From positions 1 through 64,000 of the forward strand of contig CALDYU010000005.1 of the NCBI GenBank assembly GCA_937944485.1: a DNA stretch of 64,000 bases, in the 5' to 3' direction. The position numbers and the translations under genes are program-made. The notes beneath the pieces were generated by a model. It saw nothing but the letters and a program-made list of their open reading frames with translations, made no database searches and was not told where the DNA came from. The stretch comes from an uncultured Flavobacteriaceae bacterium (GTDB taxonomy: Bacteria; Bacteroidota; Bacteroidia; Flavobacteriales; Flavobacteriaceae). Positions 53,039-61,981 of the stretch are shown piece by piece (within the stretch, counting starts at the first letter, position 1; every line of letters begins with the position of its first letter).

Positions 53039-54094
53039 TTACATTGGTATATCTGATGCTTTTTCTAAGGTAAATGAAAATTCAGAACCTACACCTTCTT
53101 CGCTCTCCACATAAATTCGCTCTTCGTGCCCTTCAATTATATGTTTTACAATCGCTAAGCCTAAACCCGAACCTCCTTCTTTGCGATTCCTACTTTTATC
53201 AACGCGATAAAATCGTTCAAATAACCGCGGTATATGCTGTTCAGGTATACCTTCTCCATTATCTGTAATTCGTATTATTATTTTATTTTGAATTAAGTTC
53301 TCGACATTTATCTCAGTAGTTCCGTTTTCATGACCATATTTAATCGAATTCACCAAAAGATTGGTGACCACTTGTCTTATTTTTTCCGGATCTGCATGAA
53401 CATAAATTGGCAGATTATAAGCTTTATCAAAAGTTAAGGTTATTTTCTTTTTTGCCGCTTTTATTTCAATAAGGTCAAATATGTTTTGAATGAGTTCAAT
53501 AATATCAAAAACTTCCCAATTCACATTAAGTTCTCCTGCTTCAAGTTTCGTAATCAAATCAAGGTCTTTGACAATATAAATTAGTCTATCGACTGCCTTA
53601 TTGGCTCTATTTAAATACTTTTTTCGTACCGTTTTATCATCATGAGCACCGTCTAGCAAGGTCTCTATATAACCTTGCACCATAAATAGAGGCGTCTTAA
53701 GTTCATGCGATACATTCCCTAAAAAATCTTTACGATACTCTTCTCGTATTTTTAGCGTGTCTATTTCGATCTTTTTGTCATGCGCAAATTTTTCGATTTC
53801 TTGTGTAAGTGTCCCCATATCAGTAGTGATTGTTCGCGAAGACAACGAACTTGATTCTAATAAGGTTACATCATCGTAAATTCTCTCTATACGGCGATAA
53901 ATAAATTTTTCTATTCTCGATTGGATAATAAAAAAAGAAGCTAATGCCGAAATGATAACGAAAATTAAAAGAAACAATGTATCTATTTGATCATTGTACC
54001 ACATGAATAAAAATAGAAGAGAGGTGAGTATGGTGACAAGAAATAGGGTAGTTCTAAACGCAAATTTATATGATTTTTTTATGCGTATTGCCAT
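53039..54094 (-). CDS. Sensor histidine kinase (PhoR-like)
   Basis: This 351-aa inner-membrane sensor has two transmembrane helices (about residues 14-31 and 39-57) separated by only a few residues, so it has almost no periplasmic sensing domain. A HAMP/linker helix leads to the HisKA domain with phospho-acceptor H130 in NVSHELKTPL. The ATPase domain has VTNLLVNSIKYG (N box), ITDNGEGIP (G1), LFERFYRVDKSRNRKEGGSGLGLAIVKHI (F and G2 boxes; read as LFERFYR and GGSGLGLAIV). It follows its response regulator by 35 bp. The layout resembles PhoR of phosphate control, but the signal is unknown. Confidence 0.9.
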   Translation of the reverse strand: MAIRIKKSYKFAFRTTLFLVTILTSLLFLFMWYNDQIDTLFLLIFVIISALASFFIIQSRIEKFIYRRIERIYDDVTLLESSSLSSRTITTDMGTLTQEIEKFAHDKKIEIDTLKIREEYRKDFLGNVSHELKTPLFMVQGYIETLLDGAHDDKTVRKKYLNRANKAVDRLIYIVKDLDLITKLEAGELNVNWEVFDIIELIQNIFDLIEIKAAKKKITLTFDKAYNLPIYVHADPEKIRQVVTNLLVNSIKYGHENGTTEINVENLIQNKIIIRITDNGEGIPEQHIPRLFERFYRVDKSRNRKEGGSGLGLAIVKHIIEGHEERIYVESEEGVGSEFSFTLEKASDIPM

Positions 54095-54129
54095 ATATTA
54101 TTATTTAGGAGCGCAATTCAAAGATGGCG

Positions 54130-54816
54130 CTACAAAACGAACTTATATCCGACGCCCTTGATTGTTTTGAAATGATGTTCTCCTATTTTTTCTCTCAGTT
54201 TTCTTATATGAACATCTATCGTTCTACCGCCAACAACAACTTCATTACCCCAAACGCGATCTAAAATAACCTCGCGTTTGAATACTTTATTGGGTTTTGA
54301 GGTCAATAATGACAAAAGCTCAAATTCTTTTCTTGGCAGTACTAGTTCTACACCGTTGTTTATTATTTTATATTCTTCTCTATTAATCACAATATTGCCA
54401 ACGTTCACAATATCTTCTGCTGTGATATCATCTTTTTTAAGCCTACGTAATAGTGCTTTAACCTTACTAACTAAAACCTTTGGTTTTATAGGCTTGGTAA
54501 TATAGTCGTCAGCACCAGCATCAAATCCCGCCACTTGCGAATAATCTTCTCCTCTTGCCGTTAAAAAAGTAATAATTGTATTTTCTAGACCTTTTGTATT
54601 TCGAATAACTTCGCAGGCTTCAATACCATCCATTTCTGGCATCATTACATCTAAAATAATCAAATGCGGCTCCTTTTTCTTTGCCATTGCAACACCAATA
54701 GCTCCATTTTTAGCAGTAAAAACGGTATAACCAGCAGCTGATAAATTATAACTCAGAATTTCTAAGATATCAGGCTCATCATCTACCAAAAGTATTTTAA
54801 TATCCTTTTTCTTCAT
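54130..54816 (-). CDS. OmpR/PhoB-family response regulator
   Basis: This 228-aa DNA-binding regulator has a receiver domain (residues 1-120) with acidic pocket VDDEPD (11-16), phospho-acceptor D56 in LIILDVMMPEMDG, and the switch Thr/Lys pair (FLTARGED, DYITKPIKP). A winged-helix OmpR-type output domain follows (about 130-226), with LPRKEFELLSLL and GRTIDVHIRKLREKIG. It is transcribed ahead of the sensor kinase, from an exact -7 box at 54839-54846. Confidence 0.93.
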   Translation of the reverse strand: MKKKDIKILLVDDEPDILEILSYNLSAAGYTVFTAKNGAIGVAMAKKKEPHLIILDVMMPEMDGIEACEVIRNTKGLENTIITFLTARGEDYSQVAGFDAGADDYITKPIKPKVLVSKVKALLRRLKKDDITAEDIVNVGNIVINREEYKIINNGVELVLPRKEFELLSLLTSKPNKVFKREVILDRVWGNEVVVGGRTIDVHIRKLREKIGEHHFKTIKGVGYKFVL

Positions 54817-54838
54817 AAATTTCTAGATTGGGAGTTCT

Positions 54839-54846
54839 CAAATGTA
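54839..54846 (-). promoter_or_regulatory. Candidate -7 box for the two-component operon
   Basis: TACATTTG on the minus strand exactly matches TAnnTTTG and is 22 nt upstream of the response regulator ATG. No clear -33 TTTG was found at the expected distance. Confidence 0.4.
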
Positions 54847-55008
54847 AAAATAAAACAGCTATTACGTTTGTTTTTAAACTTGATTTGAAAGTGATAACGT
54901 TTATTTAACATTGCCAGATAAAAAAGCCGATTTAAGACATAAAAATTCAAATATTGTAGTTCAACATGTAATTGGTCGAAAAATTATGAGTTTTAATATA
55001 GTTGTTCC

Positions 55009-55038
55009 TTGATTCACCTCGTAGTTTTATTACCTTTA
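55009..55038 (+). promoter_or_regulatory. Candidate promoter for the first mini T9SS-tail gene
   Basis: A TTG (55009-55011) and TACCTTTA (55031-55038) are separated by 19 nt, close to the Bacteroidota -33/-7 arrangement. The ATG follows 27 nt later. Confidence 0.45.
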
Positions 55039-55065
55039 TGGTACAAATTTTGCTATTGATTACAT

Positions 55066-55374
55066 ATGAAGCACTTTTACCTCCTTGTTTTCTTCTTATT
55101 TACTTTCGTTTGTTTTGGTCAAGATGCCAAAGTAAATGGTGATATTGAGGGTTTTAAAGTGTACCCAAACCCAGTAACTACCGGCAAGGTTTATATCAGT
55201 ACGCTCAAGAATGAGCCTAAAAAGGTATTTATTTTTGACGTTTTAGGAACAAAGGTTCTTGAAACTACAATTTTAGGAAAAGAGCTCGACATTGCTGAAC
55301 TCGACGCTGGCGTATACGTACTTCGTGTGTTTGAAAAAGATAAAGTTGCAACACGCAAACTTATTATCAAGTAA
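55066..55374 (+). CDS. Mini-protein consisting of signal peptide and T9SS type-A sorting domain (1)
   Basis: This 102-aa exported protein has a signal peptide (about residues 1-19, ending VCFGQ) and, after a short linker, a complete type IX secretion C-terminal domain (about 30-102). The domain starts FKVYPNPVTTGKVYIS and ends GVYVLRVFEKDKVATRKLII plus Lys. There is no cargo domain at all. T9SS sorting domains normally sit at the end of large secreted proteins and are cleaved at the surface. A tandem paralogue follows 163 bp downstream. The role is unknown; a free tail could be a small surface protein or interfere with sorting. Confidence 0.8.
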   Translation: MKHFYLLVFFLFTFVCFGQDAKVNGDIEGFKVYPNPVTTGKVYISTLKNEPKKVFIFDVLGTKVLETTILGKELDIAELDAGVYVLRVFEKDKVATRKLIIK

Positions 55375-55537
55375 TTAAGTACTCTTCAGAATAAACCATT
55401 CTATTTTAGGTGTAAAATTCGATGAACTGCTCGATGTGAGTTGATTTACCTACATTTTGACGAATTTCACAACAATTATACGGTGTACGTAAAGTCTTTC
55501 ATTATATTTACGTGTATTGATCCCAAATCAATAACCT

Positions 55538-55855
55538 ATGAAAAAATGCTACTTCGGCTTATTACTTCTTTTTGCAATAACCTCCTATGGACAAGATGCA
55601 TCTAAAACTGATGTAAAAAAAGAAAAGTTATCTTTTGAATTATATCCAAACCCCGTTAGTGATGATGTAGTATATATCACAACAAAAGCTAACGGCGATA
55701 AAGACATCATTATTTATGATGTTTTCGGAAAAATTGTGCTTCAAGATAAAATCAAAGCCAAAGCATTAAACATCTCAAAACTTGTATCGGGAGTTTATGT
55801 ACTTCAAGTAACCGAACGCAATTTAACCATGACTCGGAAACTAGTCGTTAAATAA
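55538..55855 (+). CDS. Mini-protein consisting of signal peptide and T9SS type-A sorting domain (2)
   Basis: This 105-aa protein is a paralogue of the preceding gene: signal peptide (about 1-19, ending ITSYGQ), a Lys-rich linker, then the sorting domain (about 33-105) with FELYPNPVSDDVVYIT, DIIIYDVFGKIVLQD and SGVYVLQVTERNLTMTRKLV. As with its neighbour, no passenger domain is present. The two share the same architecture but have clearly diverged in sequence, so the duplication looks old and maintained. A weak -7-like TATATTTA lies at 55503-55510. Confidence 0.8.
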   Translation: MKKCYFGLLLLFAITSYGQDASKTDVKKEKLSFELYPNPVSDDVVYITTKANGDKDIIIYDVFGKIVLQDKIKAKALNISKLVSGVYVLQVTERNLTMTRKLVVK

Positions 55856-55948
55856 TACCATTTATTCCTAGAAACAGGACGTTTATTTCTTAGCAAGCGC
55901 TTTAGTTTTATTACAGCTTTGGTATATGTATTTTTACGTTTTATCTGT

Positions 55949-56926
55949 ATGCATAGCCAAACTATTTTTAACATTGAAAATGAAACTATGTTTAAGGCGA
56001 AAGCCTTAGAATTATTTCAGCATCAATATAAGCATAACCAAGTTTATCGTAGCTTCTGTAATTATTTAGATTGCGATCCTAAAGGTGTAGATTCTCTAAC
56101 AGCTATTCCTTTTCTTCCAATTGAATTCTTTAAATCTAAAACGGTAGTTACAGGAATCAATAAACCAGAAATTACTTTTTCTAGTAGTGGCACAACTGGA
56201 AGTAAAGTTAGTCAGCATCACGTTTCAAACCTTCTTGTTTATCAACGAAGCTATTTGAAAGGATTCGAACATTTTTATGGACCCATTCAAGAGTATTGCG
56301 TGCTTGCGCTATTGCCTTCTTATCTAGAACGCGAGGGTTCTTCATTAATTTATATGGTTGAAGATCTTATACAAAAAAGCGGTCATTCAGAAAGTGGGTT
56401 TTATTTAAATGAATTTGAAGCACTTAAAAATAAAATTTTACAATTAGAAGATTCCGGAACAAAAGTGCTGCTCATTGGTGTATCATTTGCACTACTCGAT
56501 TTTGTGGAAGCGCACGAGCTACAGTTGCAAAATACTATTGTTATGGAAACTGGAGGAATGAAAGGCAAGCGACACGAAATGATTAGAGCGGAATTGCATG
56601 AAACCCTACAAAACGGATTTGGCGTGTCAAAAATTCACTCAGAATACGGTATGACTGAATTACTTTCTCAGGCGTATTCTCTTGGAAATGGCATATTTGA
56701 AGCTCCTCCATGGATGAAAATATTTATTCGAGATGCAGAAGACCCTTTAAGCATTCTAAAAGAACGAGTTACGGGCGGTATTAATATTATTGATTTGGCC
56801 AATGTTAATTCTTGTTCTTTTATTGCTACCCAAGATTTAGGGAAAGTCTATGAAGATGGTCGTTTTGAAATTTTAGGCCGTTTTGACCATTCTGATATTC
56901 GCGGCTGTAATTTAATGGTTCTCTAA
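55949..56926 (+). CDS. LuxE/PaaK-like acyl-protein synthetase family enzyme
   Basis: This 325-aa cytoplasmic protein resembles the LuxE acyl-protein synthetases, an ANL-superfamily branch that activates carboxylic acids with ATP. The adenylation loop FSSSGTTGSK is visible at about residues 81-90. FLPIEFFKSKTV before it and KIHSEYGMTELLSQAYS later are LuxE-like, the latter being the YGMTE motif of adenylate-forming enzymes. There is no luxCDAB context, so luminescence is not implied. The ATG at 55949 (MHSQTIFNIENE) is chosen; an earlier TTG would add hydrophobic residues not expected here. Confidence 0.8.
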   Translation: MHSQTIFNIENETMFKAKALELFQHQYKHNQVYRSFCNYLDCDPKGVDSLTAIPFLPIEFFKSKTVVTGINKPEITFSSSGTTGSKVSQHHVSNLLVYQRSYLKGFEHFYGPIQEYCVLALLPSYLEREGSSLIYMVEDLIQKSGHSESGFYLNEFEALKNKILQLEDSGTKVLLIGVSFALLDFVEAHELQLQNTIVMETGGMKGKRHEMIRAELHETLQNGFGVSKIHSEYGMTELLSQAYSLGNGIFEAPPWMKIFIRDAEDPLSILKERVTGGINIIDLANVNSCSFIATQDLGKVYEDGRFEILGRFDHSDIRGCNLMVL

Positions 56927-56977
56927 TTTAATAAATAGTACTCTTTCTCGGCTAAAAGCACTTGCTCTTCATGACTA

Positions 56978-58276
56978 TTAATTAACTATTAATACAAAGT
57001 AGTTTCTTTTCCCTTTTTGCAAGAGCACAAACTTATCATTGATTAAATCAGAGGTAGTGATCAAATGGCCTTCCTTAACTTTCTCTTTGTTAACTGAAAT
57101 GGAATTTTGTTTGAGTTCTCTTCGCGCCTCGCCATTAGAATTTAAAAACCCTGTTTGAGCTGCCAAAGCAGCTATCATATCTAAACCGTCACCATCAAGT
57201 GCTCCTCTTGAAATTTCTGCTTGCGGAACACCTTCGAAAACATCTAAAAACGTTTTCGCATTCAACTGCTTTAAATCATCAGAGGTAGATTTTCCGAACA
57301 AAATTGAACTTGCGGCAATTGCGTTTTCTAAGTCTTCTTCAGAATGGACTAAAACTGTTATCTCTTCAGCCAATCGCTTTTGAAGTACTCTCTCATGAGG
57401 TACTTCTTTATGTTCTTTAATTAGCGCTTCAATTTCCGATTGATTCAAGAATGTAAAAACCTTAATGTACTTTTCTGCATCTTCATCGCTTGTATTTAAC
57501 CAGTATTGATAAAATTTATAAGGAGAAGTTCTATTCGCATCTAGCCAAACATTACCACCCTCACTTTTACCAAATTTACTGCCATCAGATTTAGTTATTA
57601 AGGGGCATGTAATCGCGTACCCTTTCCCTCCACCCACTCTCCGAATAAGTTCGGTTCCTGTGGTTATATTTCCCCATTGATCACTTCCTCCCATTTGAAG
57701 CGTACATGAGTTGTTTTTGTATAAATGCAAAAAATCGTAGCCTTGCACCATTTGATAGGTAAACTCTGTGAATGACATCCCTTCTGAAGCATCAGCACTG
57801 ATTCGATTCTTTACAGAATCTTTAGCCATCATGTAGTTAACTGTAATATGTTTGCCAACATCACGAATAAAATCGAGAAAAGTGAATTCTTTCATCCAAT
57901 CGTAATTATTTACTAAGACAGCTGCGTTATTGTTCGTACTATCAAAATCTAAAAAATGAGATAACTGTTTTTTTACAGCCGCTTGATTATGCCTTAATGT
58001 CTTTTCGTCTAGTAAATTACGTTCATTAGATTTACCTGAAGGATCTCCAATCATTCCAGTGGCACCTCCTACAAGGGCGTAGGGTTTGTGACCTGCTCTT
58101 TGAAAATGTGCTAATAACATTATAGGTACTAAATTTCCAATATGTAAAGAATCAGCCGTTGGGTCAAACCCAATATAAGCAGAACGCATTTCACCTAATA
58201 GATGTTCTTCAGCACCCGGCATCGCATCATGAAGCATTCCACGCCATTTCAATTCCTCCACAAAGTTTGAAGTCAT
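56978..58276 (-). CDS. tyrS: Tyrosyl-tRNA synthetase
   Basis: This 432-aa class I aminoacyl-tRNA synthetase charges tRNA-Tyr. The HIGH motif is HIGN (45-48 in [10 protein letters not shown]) and the KMSKS motif is KFGKS (234-238). [11 protein letters not shown] and [13 protein letters not shown] are hallmark TyrRS segments. The C-terminal part has an S4-like RNA-binding domain (about 365-432, [17 protein letters not shown]). The length is typical of the bacterial enzyme. It is divergent from the epimerase gene, with an exact -7 box 26 nt upstream of its ATG. Confidence 0.97.
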   Translation of the reverse strand: MTSNFVEELKWRGMLHDAMPGAEEHLLGEMRSAYIGFDPTADSLHIGNLVPIMLLAHFQRAGHKPYALVGGATGMIGDPSGKSNERNLLDEKTLRHNQAAVKKQLSHFLDFDSTNNNAAVLVNNYDWMKEFTFLDFIRDVGKHITVNYMMAKDSVKNRISADASEGMSFTEFTYQMVQGYDFLHLYKNNSCTLQMGGSDQWGNITTGTELIRRVGGGKGYAITCPLITKSDGSKFGKSEGGNVWLDANRTSPYKFYQYWLNTSDEDAEKYIKVFTFLNQSEIEALIKEHKEVPHERVLQKRLAEEITVLVHSEEDLENAIAASSILFGKSTSDDLKQLNAKTFLDVFEGVPQAEISRGALDGDGLDMIAALAAQTGFLNSNGEARRELKQNSISVNKEKVKEGHLITTSDLINDKFVLLQKGKRNYFVLIVN

Positions 58277-58301
58277 TCTTCTGAATTTTATGATTGTGAT
58301 G

Positions 58302-58309
58302 CAAATATA
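58302..58309 (-). promoter_or_regulatory. Candidate -7 box for tyrS
   Basis: TATATTTG on the minus strand exactly matches TAnnTTTG, 26 nt before the tyrS ATG. No clear -33 element was seen. Confidence 0.45.
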
Positions 58310-58328
58310 AAAGGAAATATGGCGCTTT

Positions 58329-58336
58329 TACCTTTG
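58329..58336 (+). promoter_or_regulatory. Candidate -7 box for the epimerase gene
   Basis: TACCTTTG exactly matches TAnnTTTG, 43 nt before the ATG at 58380. It lies back to back with the tyrS box, 19 bp apart. Confidence 0.4.
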
Positions 58337-58379
58337 TAAGGAAAGGAAATTATTCTACAGTTATCCCTAACTTTAATCC

Positions 58380-59387
58380 ATGATTTTAGTTACAGGAGGT
58401 ACGGGATTAGTAGGGGCACATTTACTTTTAAATTTACTTGAAAAGGGCGAACAAATTCGCGCTATTCACCGAAAGACGAGCCGATTAGATAGCGTTGAAA
58501 AAGTATTTAATTATTATACCTCAGCAGGTAGTTCTCTTTTTCGTCAGATTGATTGGGTTATTGCTGATATTAATGATATTCCCGCCTTAGAAAGTGCTTT
58601 CGAAAATATTACACACGTATATCATGCAGCGGCTCTTATTTCTTTTGACCCCAACCAATTTGAAAATTTATTAAAAATAAACGCGGAAGGCACAGCAAAT
58701 CTGGTCAATGTATGTATTAAACATGAGGTAGAAAAATTATGCTATGTTAGTACTATTGGCACCATAGGAAAGAGCATTAATAGTACCATTGCCAATGAAA
58801 ATAATGAATGGAATGACCAGCATGTCAACGTGTATGCGAAAGCCAAATATGAAGCAGAAATGGAAGTATGGAGGGCCTCGCAAGAAGGTCTTTCTGTAGT
58901 TATGGTAAATCCTGGTGTTATTCTAGGTCCCGGATTTTGGGAAACAGGCACTGGAGCTTTATTCACAGCAGCAAACAAAGGATATTCCTTTTACCCGCCA
59001 GGTGGTACTGGCTTCGTTACCGTTCATGATGTAGTGCGATTGATGATTGCTTTAATGGATTCTTCCATTGAAAATGAGCGCTTTATTGCGGTAGCTGAAA
59101 ATCTCACTTTCAAAAATATATTAACCCGATTGGCATTAGGCCTCGGTAAAACGCCACCAAAAAGACAGCTCAAATTTTGGCAATTAGAACTTGGTCGCAT
59201 TTTTGATATAGTACGTAGCTCACTAACGCGAAGTGGTCGAAAAATCACAAGAAGTTCAATACACTCACTAAAACACAGAGACCATTACGACAATGACAAA
59301 GTAAAGACTGTACTTAATTTTGAATTTGAAACTTTAGACGTTACTATTGCTTTTTCTTGTCAGCAGTTTTTGAAAGAGTATTCGTAG
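58380..59387 (+). CDS. NAD(P)-dependent epimerase/dehydratase (extended SDR)
   Basis: This 335-aa cytoplasmic oxidoreductase has a Rossmann TGGTGLVGAH motif (5-14), the extended-SDR signature YHAAALISF, and the catalytic pair Y152/K156 in YAKAKYEAE. It resembles the dihydroflavonol-reductase-like or 3-beta-HSD-like group more than sugar epimerases, as in NPGVILGPG. The substrate is unknown. The last 44 bp overlap the 3' end of the convergent DUF4296 gene, an unusual but apparently real arrangement. Confidence 0.88.
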   Translation: MILVTGGTGLVGAHLLLNLLEKGEQIRAIHRKTSRLDSVEKVFNYYTSAGSSLFRQIDWVIADINDIPALESAFENITHVYHAAALISFDPNQFENLLKINAEGTANLVNVCIKHEVEKLCYVSTIGTIGKSINSTIANENNEWNDQHVNVYAKAKYEAEMEVWRASQEGLSVVMVNPGVILGPGFWETGTGALFTAANKGYSFYPPGGTGFVTVHDVVRLMIALMDSSIENERFIAVAENLTFKNILTRLALGLGKTPPKRQLKFWQLELGRIFDIVRSSLTRSGRKITRSSIHSLKHRDHYDNDKVKTVLNFEFETLDVTIAFSCQQFLKEYS

Positions 59388-59781
59388 CTTTTATACGTTG
59401 TTTCTCCTTTTTTCTTTTTTCTCTATCGAGACTGTCTCGCACATTTTTTTCGGCAGTAAGACGCTCATTTTCTACTTCTAACATAGTTTCTACAGTGCTG
59501 TACATGGTCTCGTATTCTTCTGGTAATGAAGCGTAATATCGATCACTTTCAACAAATTGTAGACTGTCGATACCGTGTTTCTTAAAAATGTATTGCATTG
59601 GTACTATCTTATGCTTTCGAAGCATTTGAACATTGGCAACCTTAGCCGCATTTACAAGTGCCAAATCGTTCAGAATGATAATCATTTTATCTTTAGGAAT
59701 AAGATTATCAGGCTTTTCAATCAGCTTTTCAGCACATGAAACGAAAACGGATAACATTCCTAAATAAAATAATTTTTTCAT
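59344..59781 (-). CDS. DUF4296 lipoprotein
   Basis: This 145-aa protein has a lipoprotein signal (C16, SVFVSC) and the DUF4296 body beginning PDNLIPKDKMIIILNDLALVNAA without other motifs, ending in a highly charged, probably disordered tail rich in Lys and Arg. The family occurs in Bacteroidota; its function is unknown. It starts 2 bp after the dihydroorotase stop and is the last gene of the mannose-synthase, pyrC, DUF4296 run. Its 3' end overlaps the convergent epimerase gene by 44 bp, covering the Lys/Arg-rich tail. Confidence 0.85.
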   Translation of the reverse strand: MKKLFYLGMLSVFVSCAEKLIEKPDNLIPKDKMIIILNDLALVNAAKVANVQMLRKHKIVPMQYIFKKHGIDSLQFVESDRYYASLPEEYETMYSTVETMLEVENERLTAEKNVRDSLDREKRKKEKQRIKATNTLSKTADKKKQ

Positions 59782-59783
59782 GA

Positions 59784-61118
59784 TTATCTATCAAAAGTTA
59801 ATCGCATTGCATTACGCTTTTCAGAAATAGTTCCGTTTTCATAAGCCAAATGACCGTTTACAAAAGTATGAGTGATTTGAGCTCCAAAGGTATATCCATC
59901 AAAAGGCGACCAACCACATTTATATAGGTTAGATGCTGGAGTTGATTTCCAAGAACTATTGGTATCGACCAGTACCAAATCTGCAAAATAACCTTCCCTT
60001 ATATAGCCTCTTTTTTCAATATCAAAAAGTATCGCAGGGTTATGACACATCTTCTCAACCAAGCGTTCTATAGAAATGACCCCATTTTTATACTTCTCTA
60101 ACATCGCCGGCAAAGCATGCTGCACTAGTGGGCCGCCAGATGGAGCCTTAGTGTAAACATTATCTTTTTCTTCTAATAAATGTGGTGCATGATCAGTCGC
60201 GATCACATCAATACGATCATCTAATAAAGCATCCCATAATTTAGAACGATCCGTTGCCGTTTTTACAGCAGGGTTCCATTTAATTAAAGTCCCTTTCTCT
60301 TCATAATCTTCATCGGAAAACCATAAATGGTGAATACAGACCTCTGCAGTTATTTTCTTTTCTGCTAAGGGAATATCATTTCGAAATAAGTCCATTTCTT
60401 TACCTGTAGACAAATGAAATACATGAAGGCGCGCGCCTGTCTTCTTAGCAAGTGCAATGGCCTTTGAGGAAGATAAATAACAAGCCTCTTCACTTCTAAT
60501 AAGAGGATGATATTTTATTGGAATATTATCTCCGTACTTCGCTTTATAATTGGCAATATTGTTTTTAATAGTTGTTTCATCTTCACAATGTGTTGAGATC
60601 ACCATTTCAGTACTTCTAAAGATCTTTTCAAGTACCACTTCATCATCTACTAACATATTTCCAGTAGAAGAGCCCAAAAACAATTTCACACCTGAGCAAG
60701 CGTTTTTATCAAGTCGTTTTAGCTCCTCTAAATTATCATTGGTTCCTCCAAATAAAAAGGAGTAATTAGCATAGGATGAGGCTGCGGCCAAAGCAAACTT
60801 TTCTTCGTGCTTTTCAATGGTAGTCGTTTGAGGTATGGTATTGGGTTGTTCCATAAAAGTTGTAATACCCCCTGCGATGGCAGCTTTACTTTCAGAAGCA
60901 ATATTACCCTTATGAGTTAAACCCGGTTCTCTAAAATGCACTTGATCATCAATTACTCCAGGCAATAGATAGTTCCCTTTAGCATCAATGACCCGAGCAT
61001 TTATCTCTGATATGTTGCTGTCAATCTTAAGTATCTGCTCATCTTTAAGCAAAACATCGCTTTCAAAAATTCTATTTTCGTTGACAAGCTTTGCATTTTT
61101 TATCAAGATCTTGCCCAT
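59784..61118 (-). CDS. pyrC: Dihydroorotase
   Basis: This 444-aa amidohydrolase closes carbamoyl-aspartate to dihydroorotate in pyrimidine synthesis. The family signature is present as DDQVHFREPGLTHKG, where the usual HxH metal pair reads Q59-V-H61. Other metal or catalytic positions are H177 (STHCED), H232/H235 (HVFHLSTG) and D309 (IATDHAPH). Replacement of the first His by Gln is what I recall of the Bacteroidota class, so the enzyme is probably active. It lies 2 bp after the mannose-synthase gene and 2 bp before DUF4296; no other pyrimidine gene is close. Confidence 0.92.
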   Translation of the reverse strand: MGKILIKNAKLVNENRIFESDVLLKDEQILKIDSNISEINARVIDAKGNYLLPGVIDDQVHFREPGLTHKGNIASESKAAIAGGITTFMEQPNTIPQTTTIEKHEEKFALAAASSYANYSFLFGGTNDNLEELKRLDKNACSGVKLFLGSSTGNMLVDDEVVLEKIFRSTEMVISTHCEDETTIKNNIANYKAKYGDNIPIKYHPLIRSEEACYLSSSKAIALAKKTGARLHVFHLSTGKEMDLFRNDIPLAEKKITAEVCIHHLWFSDEDYEEKGTLIKWNPAVKTATDRSKLWDALLDDRIDVIATDHAPHLLEEKDNVYTKAPSGGPLVQHALPAMLEKYKNGVISIERLVEKMCHNPAILFDIEKRGYIREGYFADLVLVDTNSSWKSTPASNLYKCGWSPFDGYTFGAQITHTFVNGHLAYENGTISEKRNAMRLTFDR

Positions 61119-61120
61119 GC

Positions 61121-61849
61121 TTAAAATCTATTTTTCTGGAACATACTTCTATATTTCATCTTTAGAACCCCAAAAATGGCTTCATTCACAATAGACGAAG
61201 TCATTTTCGACTTCCCCTTTACCCGATCACGAAAAATAATTGATATTTCTTCGATTTTATAATTTTTCACGTAGGCTCTAAACTTCATTTCTATCTGAAA
61301 AGCATAACCAACAAAACGAATAGAATCTAAATCTAAATCTTCTAAAACATTTCGTTTATAACAAACAAAACCAGCGGTAGGGTCGTGCACGCGCATGCCC
61401 GTAATCATTTTCACGTAGAAGGAGGCTCCATACGACAATAATACGCGATATAAAGGCCAATCAACCACATTGACTCCTTTCTTATATCTAGAACCTACGG
61501 CCACATCACTCCCTGATTTACAGGCAGCGTGCAATCGCAATAAATCTGAAGGGTTATGGGAAAAATCAGCGTCCATTTCAAAAATATAGTCATACCGCTT
61601 GGCAATAGCCCATTTAAATCCGTGAATATAGGCAGTGCCTAATCCTGATTTTTCCTTCCTTGTCTCCAAAAACAATCGCCCCGAAAATTCATCTTGCAAT
61701 GCTAATACTTCTGCCGAAGTACCATCGGGGGAATTATCATCGACAATAAGCACATGAAAATCAGTTTTTAATTCAAAAACTGCTCGAATAATAGCCTCAA
61801 CATTTTCAATCTCATTATAGGTGGGGATTATGACTAAACTGTCAGACAT
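61121..61849 (-). CDS. Polyprenol monophosphomannose synthase (DPM1-like GT2)
   Basis: This 242-aa GT2 glycosyltransferase probably transfers mannose (or another hexose) from a nucleotide sugar to polyprenyl phosphate at the inner membrane. It has VIIPTYNEIENVEAIIRAV, the metal-binding DADFSHNPSDL, and FRDRVKGKSKM near the C-terminus, all DPM-synthase-like. No membrane helix follows the catalytic domain. The ATG at 61849 is supported because an alternative GTG seven codons upstream overlaps an exact -7 box (61870-61877). It is divergent from the GT39 gene, whose product could use the mannosyl lipid as donor. Confidence 0.9.
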   Translation of the reverse strand: MSDSLVIIPTYNEIENVEAIIRAVFELKTDFHVLIVDDNSPDGTSAEVLALQDEFSGRLFLETRKEKSGLGTAYIHGFKWAIAKRYDYIFEMDADFSHNPSDLLRLHAACKSGSDVAVGSRYKKGVNVVDWPLYRVLLSYGASFYVKMITGMRVHDPTAGFVCYKRNVLEDLDLDSIRFVGYAFQIEMKFRAYVKNYKIEEISIIFRDRVKGKSKMTSSIVNEAIFGVLKMKYRSMFQKNRF

Positions 61850-61869
61850 TGGCGCTGGTTCAAGTTTCA

Positions 61870-61877
61870 CAAAAATA
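61870..61877 (-). promoter_or_regulatory. Candidate -7 box for the mannose-synthase/pyrC operon
   Basis: TATTTTTG on the minus strand exactly matches TAnnTTTG, 20 nt before the ATG at 61849. It excludes the upstream GTG as start if functional. Confidence 0.45.
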
Positions 61878-61954
61878 GTGTTTTAGGCACTGTGAAAAAA
61901 CGCCTTTTGAGGTTTTATGATTTTTTTAAATGCTTCTCTAAAAATAGGAATTTG

Positions 61955-61962
61955 TAATTTTG
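61955..61962 (+). promoter_or_regulatory. Candidate -7 box for the GT39 gene
   Basis: TAATTTTG exactly matches TAnnTTTG and lies 19 nt before the ATG at 61982. The -33 region is T-rich but lacks a clear TTTG. Confidence 0.45.
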
Positions 61963-61981
61963 ACACGAACTAGCTAAAAAG

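Noticed and set aside
55949-56926. Bioluminescence (lux) gene cluster
   Set aside because: Only a LuxE-like enzyme is present; luciferase and reductase genes (luxAB, luxCD) are absent.
57240-57262. Second LacI-type operator (AAAACGTTTTCG) inside tyrS
   Set aside because: It lies inside a conserved coding region far from any sugar gene and is imperfect; most likely coincidence.
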